Positions 1 through 7,011 are shown, counted from the stretch's first letter. The stretch: DNA of 10,855 bases from Lachnospiraceae bacterium (GCA_900771955.1 CAAGPW010000236.1:1-10855); one strand, 5' to 3'. The notes: generated by a model from the letters alone, not told the origin. Made by a program: numbers and translations.

Positions 1-338
1 CCGGCTTCCTTTAAGCGGTATACCAGCTTTGTAAAATCGCTGTCACTGGACACGATGCAGAACACATCAATATCCTGTGTATACAAAAGATCCATCACAT
101 CAATCGTCAACGCCTGATCTGCTACGCTTTTTCCATTTGCATAAGTGATCTGGAGCATCGGCATGATCCCCTGCAGCGGCATGACCTTATACCATGGTCT
201 GACGCTCGGCGAACTGATGGAACCATAAAGCCGGAATATCTTTACGTTTCCGTAATGCATCGCCTCCTGCTTGATGTACTCCGCATATTTGTAGGATATG
301 TTGTCCCCATCGATCAATACAGCAACCTGTTTTCCCAT
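1..338 (-). CDS. NYN/LabA-type PIN-like domain protein, N-terminal part (C-terminus beyond window)
   Basis: The reading frame starts at ATG 338-336 and stays open to base 1, giving the first 113 residues. It opens with MGKQVAVLIDGDN, and the IDGDN block (residues 9-13) is the first acidic motif of NYN domains. ADQALTIDVMDLL (73-85) supplies the middle acidic residues D74, D80 and D83, and SSDSDF (97-102) supplies the last pair. These are the spaced aspartates that form the metal site in this PIN-like nuclease fold, so an RNA-processing nuclease role is plausible but not shown. Family members often carry a C-terminal OST-HTH/LOTUS domain, which cannot be checked here. The start is supported by an AAAAGGAGAT ribosome binding site at 344-353. 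I see no convincing promoter directly upstream, and an intrinsic terminator lies between this gene and the nearest minus-strand promoter candidate. Confidence 0.85.
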   Translation of the reverse strand, partial: MGKQVAVLIDGDNISYKYAEYIKQEAMHYGNVKIFRLYGSISSPSVRPWYKVMPLQGIMPMLQITYANGKSVADQALTIDVMDLLYTQDIDVFCIVSSDSDFTKLVYRLKEA

Positions 339-430
339 ATACTATCTCCTTTTATAATTTTTCTGAAATTTCCCCCTTACAAAACGGCAAAATGCGGATG
401 AAAGATGCTCCCCTCCGCTCCTTCATGCGT

Positions 431-459
431 AAAAAATGGAGCCCTGCACGCAGAACTCC
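431..459 (-). terminator. Intrinsic terminator upstream of the NYN gene (possible attenuator)
   Basis: On the minus strand GGAGTTCTGC (459-450) pairs with GCAGGGCTCC (447-438). The stem has ten pairs, two of them G·U, or nine pairs with a CGTG tetraloop. It is followed by A and six U residues (437-431). No annotated minus-strand gene ends here, so it would end a short leader or small RNA, or attenuate transcription into the NYN gene about 90 bp downstream. Confidence 0.6.
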
Positions 460-635
460 ACCGCTTTATGATTTAATGATATTTCAACCCAATTGGAATG
501 TCAATATGAAAAATACCATGTCCTGCCAGATGATCCTATATAATCAAAAATACCCTGAATGGCATCTGTGACATTTATAATATCATTGATCTTAACATGG
601 GCTTCCTGCAAAATTTCCTTTGAAATACGAATCAA

Positions 636-663
636 TTGATTTTCCAATGTATTATGATATAAT
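636..663 (+). promoter_or_regulatory. Sigma-A promoter of the J-domain gene
   Basis: TTGATT (636-641), a 16-bp spacer and TATAAT (658-663) are visible, with an extended -10 TG at 655-656. Transcription should start near 670, which is downstream of the in-frame ATG at 620 and therefore excludes that start in favour of ATG 692. Confidence 0.75.
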
Positions 664-678
664 CAGGTTAATTTCCAA
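651..678 (-). promoter_or_regulatory. Candidate minus-strand promoter overlapping the J-domain promoter
   Basis: On the minus strand TTGGAA (678-673), a 16-bp spacer and CATAAT (656-651) form a moderate sigma-A match. It would start a transcript near 645 running toward the terminator at 459-431 and the NYN gene. It overlaps the plus-strand promoter on the other face. The region is AT-rich, so a chance match is possible. Confidence 0.35.
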
Positions 679-691
679 AAGGAGAATTAAG

Positions 692-1705
692 ATGGAACAC
701 GCGGCCGGAATGCCGTTAAATACATCAGCACCCATTATGACAAGATCACAGGCATATAAAGTTTTAGGCATCCATCCGGATGCGGAAAAGACAGAAATTA
801 AAAAGAAATACCACCTGCTGATGCACCGGGTTCATCCTGACACCGATGCTTTTGATACAGTATGCTACGCATACACCGCGCAGGAGATCAACGAAGCCTA
901 CGCCATTCTCTGTAAAAAGGAGACGGCAGATCATGGAGCCCGCTCCCGCAATACAGGATCTGCAAAAGCTGCAAAAAAACAGCCTCCAAAATGGGATGCT
1001 CCGATAAATGAACACGCCTATACCGAGCGCAATGTCTACCACTACGCGGAAGATTATGACGGAACCACGATCGGAACTTTTGTCATCGCCACCGGCAAAT
1101 TTATCTGGAACACGCAAGAAGATTTTCCATTATTCTTAAAAAGCATGTTTGCATGCAGCAAAAAACTGCTGGATCAGGCAGACAGGGAAAAAAAGACTGC
1201 CGGCCCGTCTTCTGAAAAACTGGCAATACAGGCAGAACTCACCTATCTTTTAGCCCAGCAGTTTATAGATGCTTCTGAGACTTTAAAAGTGCTTGTAACA
1301 CCGGAATCATCTGGACATGCAGACATCTTTTTTATTCCGTCCATGCTTGAACTGCTTCCTGCAGCCCCGAAGCTATTCACCGGCATGACACTGTATCCCG
1401 TTTCGATCCGCAGGCACCGTCTGTTCTTAAAAACCAGATCCGGACAGGAAGCCGGATACCTGTCTTTTCGCGATGACAGACTTTACTATATCGTCATCCC
1501 GCTGCTCGAACAAAAACGGGCACAGGTAAAAATTGAGATCTCACAAAAGCAGGACAGATCCGGTATCCGCAGTACAGATAAATATAAAAATCTGGATTTC
1601 TGGCTAAAAATACCGGAGGATTCTGCCGGAACTTTCCCGGAAAGCATCAATTTACAGATTGATGCACTGCTGAAGCGTTATATCAATGCTCCGAACCGGA
1701 TGTAA
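692..1705 (+). CDS. J-domain (DnaJ-like) protein with unassigned C-terminal region
   Basis: The protein has 337 residues from ATG 692. That start has an AAAAGGAG ribosome binding site at 677-684, spaced 7 nt. The upstream ATG at 620 lies before the promoter's likely start point. A J domain spans about residues 19-75: helix I around QAYKVLGI, helix II EIKKKYHLLMHRV, the diagnostic HPD at 48-50, and EINEAYAIL as the last helix. A charged linker (about 75-110) leads into roughly 225 residues I cannot assign. There is no Gly/Phe-rich segment, no CXXCXGXG zinc motif, and no evident membrane helix or signal peptide, so this is not DnaJ itself. By family knowledge it should stimulate a DnaK-type ATPase and deliver clients chosen by the C-terminal region. 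The gene converges with the chemoreceptor gene with 20 bp between stop codons and no clear terminator. Confidence 0.85.
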   Translation: MEHAAGMPLNTSAPIMTRSQAYKVLGIHPDAEKTEIKKKYHLLMHRVHPDTDAFDTVCYAYTAQEINEAYAILCKKETADHGARSRNTGSAKAAKKQPPKWDAPINEHAYTERNVYHYAEDYDGTTIGTFVIATGKFIWNTQEDFPLFLKSMFACSKKLLDQADREKKTAGPSSEKLAIQAELTYLLAQQFIDASETLKVLVTPESSGHADIFFIPSMLELLPAAPKLFTGMTLYPVSIRRHRLFLKTRSGQEAGYLSFRDDRLYYIVIPLLEQKRAQVKIEISQKQDRSGIRSTDKYKNLDFWLKIPEDSAGTFPESINLQIDALLKRYINAPNRM

Positions 1706-1725
1706 CTGCTGTCATTACTCTGCTT

Positions 1726-3270
1726 TTATTTCATATATTTGTCCAACTGATGTGAATATCCGAGTACCTGTTCCAGCATATCTCTTGCCTGCTTGGAACT
1801 CGTCTGGTTGCTTCCGGTAATCTCGGAAGCTTCCTCAGCGCTTGCCGCAATCTGATGGCTCGCTGCAGAAAGCTGGCTGATGCTGTCAACGATCGCATTG
1901 TTGGATTCCTTTAAATCCTCCATCATGCTGTTGATATTCATCATCTCATCGGTAAGCTCCTGCATATTCTCGTTAATCCTGCCAAAGTCATCCGATGCAT
2001 TTCCGATCAATGTAGTCTGTTCTTCGGTTACATGCAGCGATTCCTGAATGGAATCTGATGCTTCCGCCGAATAACTGCTCAATTCATCTACAATTGCCGT
2101 AATACTTTCGGTAGACTGTTTTGTCTGTTCCGCAAGCTGTCTGATCTGCTCTGCAACAACCGCAAAACCTTTGCCGGCCTCTCCTGCCCGTGCAGCTTCA
2201 ATGGATGCATTCAGTGCAAGCAGATTGGTCTGACTTGAGATTTCAAGGATCATATCCGTGATCGCTTTTACATCTTCTGTTTTTTTCTGCAATTTTTCCA
2301 TAGAGGAAACGACTTTTGAGTTCGTATCTGCAATATGACCGGAATGTTCGCTCAGTTCATCCATGGTTTTTAAGCTTTCTTTCACAGTTTCCATGGATTC
2401 GGTTGCCTTACCCGCGGCATTTTTGGTTCTGGCCGCAGCATCTTTGATGGATTCCTGGATATTCTGTGTCATAACCGTCTGATTCTGTATATTATCGGAG
2501 GTGCTCTGTGTTCCACAGGTAATCTCTCCGACGATTTTATTGATATTCTGTGCTGAGTCATAGAGCTGTTCTATCATGACATCCGTTTCTACGGTTTTGT
2601 CCTGCACACCCTTTGCGATTGCCAGAACATCTTCCATGATAATGCCCTGGATCTGCTGCTCATCCTCCATCGAATGCATTGCATCGTGATTAAATCTCCA
2701 TGAAATCCTGGTTGCCTGTGTGATACTGATAAGGGCTGTAAGCATAGTCAGATAAACGATCACTTCCTGGTTCATACTGTTCGATGTTATCACAAAGCCC
2801 ACGCCTACCATAAAGAGCCGCACGGTACACACAATACCACATATAATGCTCACAAGGTTCATCTGCCTGCGATTGTTATACATCAGTGTTGCAATAAAGA
2901 TCGGAAGTACCAAAAATACCGTGCTGTCATTCTCATTCAGAAAAATAGTACATGTATATGCAACACCAAACTGTATGACAAATACATGATTTAATGTAAG
3001 ACTTCCCGGATTGCGGAAGTACAGTACAAAAGAAATGATTTCCCCGATTAAGATCCACGCAATAGTAATACCGACTGCTGCCTGCCGGTCTCCCGTCACT
3101 CCAAGATATCCAAGATTAAGCAGCATACCAAATTCGAGAAGCAACTGCATCCATAATACGATGGTATTTGCAAGTTTAAATCTCGGTTCCTTTTCCCGGT
3201 AGATACGGGAGTTGATCTTTTCACGCAGCTGTTCAACTCTTTGTTCACTTGAACTATTCGGTTCATTCAT
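1726..3270 (-). CDS. Methyl-accepting chemotaxis protein with polytopic membrane sensor region
   Basis: The protein has 514 residues. A charged cytoplasmic N-terminus (1-32) is followed by about six hydrophobic segments (near 33-54, 64-84, 93-112, 116-132, 138-160 and 168-188) with short loops, then a long coiled-coil signalling domain to the C-terminus. The highly conserved hairpin tip is at about 343-372 (EISSQTNLLALNASIEAARA followed by GEAGKGFAVV), which contacts CheW and CheA. Unlike the classical two-helix receptor there is no large extracellular ligand domain and no obvious HAMP module between the last helix and the coiled coil, so the stimulus is probably sensed in or at the membrane. 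Its ligand cannot be read from sequence. The start at 3270 has an AGAGGGA ribosome binding site (3284-3278) and a sigma-A promoter about 45 bp upstream. No sigma-D flagellar promoter was convincing. Confidence 0.93.
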   Translation of the reverse strand: MNEPNSSSEQRVEQLREKINSRIYREKEPRFKLANTIVLWMQLLLEFGMLLNLGYLGVTGDRQAAVGITIAWILIGEIISFVLYFRNPGSLTLNHVFVIQFGVAYTCTIFLNENDSTVFLVLPIFIATLMYNNRRQMNLVSIICGIVCTVRLFMVGVGFVITSNSMNQEVIVYLTMLTALISITQATRISWRFNHDAMHSMEDEQQIQGIIMEDVLAIAKGVQDKTVETDVMIEQLYDSAQNINKIVGEITCGTQSTSDNIQNQTVMTQNIQESIKDAAARTKNAAGKATESMETVKESLKTMDELSEHSGHIADTNSKVVSSMEKLQKKTEDVKAITDMILEISSQTNLLALNASIEAARAGEAGKGFAVVAEQIRQLAEQTKQSTESITAIVDELSSYSAEASDSIQESLHVTEEQTTLIGNASDDFGRINENMQELTDEMMNINSMMEDLKESNNAIVDSISQLSAASHQIAASAEEASEITGSNQTSSKQARDMLEQVLGYSHQLDKYMK

Positions 3271-3315
3271 AAGTCTGTCCCTCTTTCATTCTACTCTTTT
3301 ACATGTTTCCTTTCT

Positions 3316-3344
3316 ATTTTACACCCGCCTTTGAAAAAATACAA
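3316..3344 (-). promoter_or_regulatory. Sigma-A promoter of the chemoreceptor gene
   Basis: On the minus strand TTGTAT (3344-3339), a 17-bp spacer and TAAAAT (3321-3316) are present. The predicted start near 3309 leaves a leader of about 40 nt before ATG 3270. Confidence 0.6.
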
Positions 3345-3485
3345 TTTTTTAGGATAAATACGGCAAAATTTCAAATTTTTCCCTATTTTGGGTGCTTAAT
3401 TTGTGTGTTTATACATGTGATCTACCGCAAAAGTCATAATTACGCTCTTTATCACATTAACGTAACGAGATCTTCCCTATAGAGC

Positions 3486-3516
3486 AAAAAAATAAACCGG
3501 CTCATGGCCGGTTTAT
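3486..3516 (-). terminator. Intrinsic terminator of the tRNA-Gly transcription unit
   Basis: On the minus strand ATAAACCGGC (3516-3507) and GCCGGTTTAT (3501-3492) form a perfect 10-bp stem with a 5-nt loop (CATGA). A run of T residues follows (3492-3486). It lies about 115 bp downstream of the mature tRNA end and upstream of the chemoreceptor promoter, so it insulates the two units. Confidence 0.88.
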
Positions 3517-3631
3517 CTCAGGCAGTGCTTTTGCAAGAACTTCTTTCCTGCGTATTTTACGTTTGATTATTCTTTTGATTACTATTGAATCCCAGATTCG
3601 CTGAAACGCCTATTTTATCAGCATTTTAGAA

Positions 3632-3702
3632 AGCAGATAGCGGGAATCGAACCCGTCTCTCCAGCTTGGGAAGCTAGCATTCTACCGATGAACTATATCT
3701 GC
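3632..3702 (-). tRNA. tRNA-Gly, anticodon CCC
   Basis: The minus strand folds into a cloverleaf. The 7-bp acceptor pairs GCAGATA with TATCTGC. The D arm is GTTC/GAAT, and the anticodon stem CTAGC/GCTGG encloses the loop TTCCCAA, so bases 34-36 are CCC, which reads GGG glycine codons. The T arm carries the invariant TTCGATT loop. The discriminator base is U73, as usual for bacterial tRNA-Gly. CCA is not encoded; TT follows the discriminator base. The outer T-stem position is an A49·C65 mismatch. It has its own promoter 10-38 bp upstream and its own terminator. Confidence 0.95.
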
Positions 3703-3711
3703 ACTTGTTTC

Positions 3712-3740
3712 ATTATATACATTTTTCCTGAAAAAAGCAA
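3712..3740 (-). promoter_or_regulatory. Sigma-A promoter of tRNA-Gly
   Basis: On the minus strand TTGCTT (3740-3735), a 17-bp spacer and a perfect TATAAT (3717-3712) are present. Initiation near 3705 is only a few bases before the mature tRNA 5' end. The -35 lies just past the stop codon of the small acidic protein gene. Confidence 0.82.
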
Positions 3741-3748
3741 TGCCCTTT

Positions 3749-4144
3749 CTAATTTTCTTTCTCAAAATCACAGAGGGAATCGCCACTCTCCGAGCGGAAT
3801 ACATATGCTTTTCGCTCTCCGTTCAGTTCTACGGAAAAGCTGCCCTCCATATCAAGAAATGAATGCATATGCGCTATATCAAAAAGCAGATCTACCATAT
3901 CATCAATAAACGCCTTTGCATCATTTTCACTGCTGCACTCGTCTTCCTCGATCTCCTCGTCTGCATACAGCCGCAGCACAAAATCATCCAGATCGTTTTC
4001 ATTCGTGATCTGCGCTCTTCCGAGATACGGGTTTTTGTGATTTGTTATGATATCATTAACAAATGAAGTACAGGACTGTATTCTGGACTGGGAAACATCC
4101 TCAGACTCCAGATATATTTTATAACTGATCTTTAATGCTGCCAT
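3749..4144 (-). CDS. Small acidic protein of unknown function
   Basis: The protein has 131 residues starting MAALKISYKI. I do not recognise a family. The chosen ATG (4144-4142) is preceded by an AGAGGAAA ribosome binding site (4157-4150). The frame extends upstream to an ATG at 4210, but that lies in the -35 element of the gene's own promoter and would not be transcribed. The sequence is soluble and strongly acidic, with a cluster YADEEIEEDECSSEND in the middle. A helix-like DAKAFIDDMVDLLFDIAHMHSFLD follows, then an apparent beta-hairpin EGSFSVELNGERKAYVF. No signal peptide or membrane helix is seen. It sits between a glycosyltransferase gene and a tRNA gene with its own promoter, so the neighbours do not indicate a role. 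The codon pattern and regulatory signals make it a credible real gene. Confidence 0.72.
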   Translation of the reverse strand: MAALKISYKIYLESEDVSQSRIQSCTSFVNDIITNHKNPYLGRAQITNENDLDDFVLRLYADEEIEEDECSSENDAKAFIDDMVDLLFDIAHMHSFLDMEGSFSVELNGERKAYVFRSESGDSLCDFEKEN

Positions 4145-4181
4145 CGTTTTTTCCTCTTTTTCTTTTTGCAATTTATTTCCT

Positions 4182-4210
4182 ATTATACTGACGTTTCCGG
4201 CAAATGGCAA
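4182..4210 (-). promoter_or_regulatory. Sigma-A promoter of the small acidic protein gene, inside the glycosyltransferase 3' end
   Basis: On the minus strand TTGCCA (4210-4205), a 17-bp spacer and a perfect TATAAT (4187-4182) are present. The -10 overlaps the TAA stop of the upstream glycosyltransferase gene. Initiation near 4175 gives a leader of about 31 nt and fixes the start codon at 4144. Confidence 0.78.
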
Positions 4211-5370
4211 GCTGTAATTTCATGAATGCGCCGCAGCACACTTTCTGTTTCTCCAGGCTTCGTACAGAGCACCCGCACTGCCACATAAACTGCTGCATCA
4301 CTTGCCTTCTTCTGCCTGAAATAATCTTCTGCCTCCGCTGCCTGCCCGCCTTTGCGTATCTGTTCAACTGCCATATTAAGTGCACGGAATTCCTCCATCA
4401 GCACAGGAAACGGCAGTCCTTTGTCCAGAATACAGCCGCATGCCCCGGTGTCCAATGCTGACATACTGTCTGCCACACCACTTCCTTTCGCATCCGTGGC
4501 GGCAAGCTCCCGTTCGCAGGTTGCGATCACCTGCATACAAAGCTTCAGTTCTCCGGTGATATCGGAGGCCTCCATCAAAACATCCGGCCGCTTTTTTAAG
4601 CGCTCCAGGAAGTATGTTTTTGCACCTGTCACATCTTTTTTCGCAAAAAATCCGGCCAGCTGCTCTTTCATTTCCCGCGTTTCCGCCTTCTCCCCGATCA
4701 TCCCGACCTGACATTCGTAAACAGAGAGTTTATTTACCCGCACCCACACGAGCAGCAGGAGCTCCGAAATAAACCCAAACACACGCCGGTGATAATCATC
4801 ATAGGAATCAATGTCAACGCGTTTTTCCATCTCGGCAAAAATAGAAAAAAGCCACCCCGCATATGCATCATATATTTTTTTGCTGCAGATCATGATATTT
4901 CCAAAATAGGTTTCCTCTCCATGCACAAGCTGTTCAAAATATGGATAATATTCCGGATACATTTCCCGGATGACCTCCCCGGCTGTATCCAGATTTTCAA
5001 TATGATGCGTCGCCCGGTATCCCTCATAATACGGATAACGCAGTTTTACCCGTTTCGTCGTGATCATATCCACCTTCGGTAAGATCTGTTCGAGTTCCCC
5101 TCTGGTAAAAACCTTTCCTTTTTCATTGATCAGATAACGGCGGTAATGACATACGCCGACATAATCCACATCCGTCACATTTTTCCATACCCAGTAAAGC
5201 CCGGTCAGTTCGCTGTAGTAACAGTTTTTTGCTGAAATATTATCTCCGGTATCGTCTCCGGTATATCCAAGATCCTCATGCACTGCCCGTCCCACCTGTA
5301 ACGGCACATACATTGGATCTGCCGGCACATCAAACTTTTTATGTGTCATAGTATAAATACGGATCGTCAT
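4183..5370 (-). CDS. DUF4422 family glycosyltransferase with C-terminal helical extension
   Basis: The protein has 395 residues beginning MTIRIYTMTHKKF. The family signatures are clear: THKKFD (9-14), DDTGDNIS (39-46), NCYYSELTGLYWVWKN (49-64) and DYVGVCHYRRYL (69-80). DUF4422 proteins are associated with capsule and exopolysaccharide loci and are treated as glycosyltransferases; the donor and acceptor are unknown. Residues beyond about 235 form a mostly helical extension that I cannot assign. There is no signal peptide or membrane helix, so it should act in the cytoplasm or at the inner membrane face. An ATG nine bases upstream (5379) abuts the GGAGGG ribosome binding site (5385-5380) with no spacing, so the start at 5370 with a 9-nt spacing is preferred. 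It has its own promoter and no polysaccharide genes beside it in the window, which is unusual for this family. Confidence 0.88.
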   Translation of the reverse strand: MTIRIYTMTHKKFDVPADPMYVPLQVGRAVHEDLGYTGDDTGDNISAKNCYYSELTGLYWVWKNVTDVDYVGVCHYRRYLINEKGKVFTRGELEQILPKVDMITTKRVKLRYPYYEGYRATHHIENLDTAGEVIREMYPEYYPYFEQLVHGEETYFGNIMICSKKIYDAYAGWLFSIFAEMEKRVDIDSYDDYHRRVFGFISELLLLVWVRVNKLSVYECQVGMIGEKAETREMKEQLAGFFAKKDVTGAKTYFLERLKKRPDVLMEASDITGELKLCMQVIATCERELAATDAKGSGVADSMSALDTGACGCILDKGLPFPVLMEEFRALNMAVEQIRKGGQAAEAEDYFRQKKASDAAVYVAVRVLCTKPGETESVLRRIHEITACHLPETSV

Positions 5371-5401
5371 TTTACCCATCCCTCCATCCGTTTCTGTTTC
5401 C

Positions 5402-5430
5402 AGTATAAAATCTGAACGCTTTTCTGTAAA
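5402..5430 (-). promoter_or_regulatory. Sigma-A promoter of the DUF4422 gene
   Basis: On the minus strand TTTACA (5430-5425), a 17-bp spacer and TATACT (5407-5402) are present. The element begins 2 bp after the T-run of the preceding terminator, a tight terminator-promoter junction. Confidence 0.7.
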
Positions 5431-5432
5431 GC

Positions 5433-5472
5433 AAAAACAGACTTTTTAAGATTCTGCTCTTAAAAAGCCTGT
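5433..5472 (-). terminator. Intrinsic terminator of the cstA-like gene
   Basis: On the minus strand a 15-bp stem (5472-5458 with 5451-5437, one G·U pair) encloses the 6-nt loop GCAGAA and is followed by TTTTT (5437-5433). It lies about 57 bp past the transporter stop codon. The AT-rich lower stem could also work in the other direction, but nothing on the plus strand needs it. Confidence 0.88.
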
Positions 5473-5528
5473 CATTTTATTCATGCTTATTCAGCATCTT
5501 TGCTGTGTTTTACACATTCGAAATGCTT

Positions 5529-6971
5529 TTATGCTTTTGCACTGTCCTTTTTAAAAACACTCTTTGAGAGGAAAAGGATCAGGCATGCTGCTGCTGCGAT
5601 CAGACCGATCGGATATGCGATCGCAGTTCCAAGGTTCAGGCATTCCGGTGCATAGAAGAAATATGTTACGGAAACTGCCGTCATAAAGGTAGCCGGAAGT
5701 GCAGTAACCCAGAACAGCTTCTTATTCTTGTACAGATACATGGATGCTGTCCACAGAGCGATCATTGCAAGTGTCTGGTTTGACCAGCTGAAGTATCTCC
5801 ATACAACCTGATAATCCAACTGGCTGATCAATGCGCCTGCTGCCAGTAACGGTACACAGATTGCAAGACGTTTGCTGTAGGACTTCTGCTCGATCTTGAA
5901 CCAGTCAGCGATAACAAGTCTTGCGGAACGGAAAGATGTATCACCGGAAGTGATCGGGCATGCGATAACACCGATCATTGCAAGGACGATACCAACACCG
6001 CCCATTGTCTTTGTGCAGACATCATATACAGTACCAGCCTGACCTGCATCGGTAAGCATCTGGGTAAGGCCTGTGGTAAGACCGCCTGTTCTCTCATATA
6101 CAGCACATCCTGCTGCTGCCCAGATCAAAGCGATGATACCTTCACTTACCATTGCGCCGTAGAAAACGAAATGTGACTGTTTTTCACTCTTACAGCAGCG
6201 AGCCATAAGCGGTGACTGTGTTGCATGGAATCCGGAAATAGCGCCACATGCCACGCTGACGAACATTACAGGCCAGATCGGTGTTTTTGACGGATGCAGA
6301 TTCTGTAATGTGATCTCCGGAATCGTATAACCGTGTGTAAAGATACCTACGCCTACACCAATCGCCATGATGATCAGGCAAATACCAAAAATCGGGTAAA
6401 TCTTACCGATGATCTTATCGATCGGCACAAATGTTGCAATAAAGTAGTAGATCAATACAACTGCCAGCCAGAAGTAGGAATTGGTCAGTAAACCGGAACC
6501 ACCATTCTTGCCGATCAGCATAGAGATCAGGGATGCAGGTCCAACTGCGAATACGGTACCTACCATAACAAGCAGGATAACACTGAATACACGCATAACC
6601 TGTTTCATAAAGTTACCAAGATACATACCGGTCAATTCAGAAACGGAAGTTCCGTCATGACGCATACTGATGAATCCGACACTGAAATCGTGTACTGCAC
6701 CGGCCAGGATCGTACCAAATGTGATCCAGAGGAAAACGGCTGGTCCCCACTGGGCACCTGCGAGTGCACCATAGATCGGTCCAAGACCTGCGATGTTCAA
6801 AAGCTGTACCAGAAACAGTTTCCATTTCGGCATAACGACGAAATCTACACCATCATTGATACGAACTGCCGGGGTCTCACGATCATCCGGACCATAAATA
6901 TGCTCGATCACTTTACCGTAAGTGAAGTAACCGGCGATTAAAATTGCAAGACATACAAAAAAACTTACCAT
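5529..6971 (-). CDS. cstA: CstA-family carbon starvation / pyruvate-type transporter (short form)
   Basis: This is an integral membrane carrier of 480 residues with about 11-13 hydrophobic segments. CstA signatures are intact: GPIYGALAGAQWGP (64-77), HDFSVGFISMRHDG (94-107), CGAISGFHATQSP (242-254), ITSGDTSFRSARLVIAD (340-356) and FSWSNQTLAM (394-403). The family includes E. coli CstA and BtsT, proton-coupled pyruvate carriers of about 700 residues. Short forms like this one are common in Gram-positive anaerobes. Peptide uptake has also been proposed for CstA proteins, so pyruvate is the likely but unproven substrate. The start has a near-perfect AAGGAGGC ribosome binding site (6987-6980). 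It follows the LytS/LytTR pair on the same strand after a 163-bp gap containing a promoter with a weak -35 and phased repeats, pointing to activation by that regulator. A strong terminator ends the unit. Confidence 0.93.
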   Translation of the reverse strand: MVSFFVCLAILIAGYFTYGKVIEHIYGPDDRETPAVRINDGVDFVVMPKWKLFLVQLLNIAGLGPIYGALAGAQWGPAVFLWITFGTILAGAVHDFSVGFISMRHDGTSVSELTGMYLGNFMKQVMRVFSVILLVMVGTVFAVGPASLISMLIGKNGGSGLLTNSYFWLAVVLIYYFIATFVPIDKIIGKIYPIFGICLIIMAIGVGVGIFTHGYTIPEITLQNLHPSKTPIWPVMFVSVACGAISGFHATQSPLMARCCKSEKQSHFVFYGAMVSEGIIALIWAAAGCAVYERTGGLTTGLTQMLTDAGQAGTVYDVCTKTMGGVGIVLAMIGVIACPITSGDTSFRSARLVIADWFKIEQKSYSKRLAICVPLLAAGALISQLDYQVVWRYFSWSNQTLAMIALWTASMYLYKNKKLFWVTALPATFMTAVSVTYFFYAPECLNLGTAIAYPIGLIAAAACLILFLSKSVFKKDSAKA

Positions 6972-7011
6972 AACAAAACGCCTCCTTACGTCTCTTCTTA
7001 AGTATGGTTAT

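Larger units (their letters stand above)
339..691. other. Intergenic region between divergent NYN and J-domain genes
   Basis: This 353-bp stretch holds the NYN ribosome binding site, a minus-strand intrinsic terminator (431-459), the plus-strand promoter of the J-domain gene (636-663) and an overlapping minus-strand promoter candidate (651-678). Between the terminator and the NYN start the minus strand can also fold ATGAAGGA against TCTTTCAT around a purine-rich loop. No convincing protein gene is present. A minus-strand open frame of about 45 codons (roughly 509-647) has no ATG and no well-placed ribosome binding site. Confidence 0.6.
3271..3631. other. AT-rich intergenic region between chemoreceptor gene and tRNA-Gly
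   Basis: This 361-bp stretch holds the chemoreceptor promoter (3316-3344) and the terminator of the tRNA unit (3486-3516). The remaining sequence (about 3350-3480 and 3517-3630) shows no protein frame with a ribosome binding site and no other RNA I recognise. Confidence 0.6.

Noticed and set aside
509..647. Minus-strand open frame of about 45 codons with a TTG start
   Set aside because: There is no ATG and no ribosome binding site at the TTG, and it would begin at or before the only promoter candidate's start site. The region is more likely leader or spacer.
620..691. Upstream in-frame ATG giving 24 extra residues to the J-domain protein
   Set aside because: It lies before the predicted transcription start and its codons run through the -35 and extended -10. 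It has no ribosome binding site, whereas ATG 692 has AAAAGGAG at good spacing.
3369..3383. AAAATTT/AAATTTT inverted repeat upstream of the chemoreceptor
   Set aside because: The arms are pure A/T in an AT-rich stretch with a 1-bp spacer. This is expected by chance and too weak to call an operator.
3340..3420. Sigma-D (flagellar) promoter for the chemoreceptor based on a GCCGTAT string
   Set aside because: No TAAA box lies about 15 bp upstream of the string, and a better sigma-A promoter is closer to the gene.
4376..4714. Overlapping open frames on both strands inside the glycosyltransferase gene
   Set aside because: They are shadows of the DUF4422 coding frame, with no ribosome binding sites and low-complexity translations.
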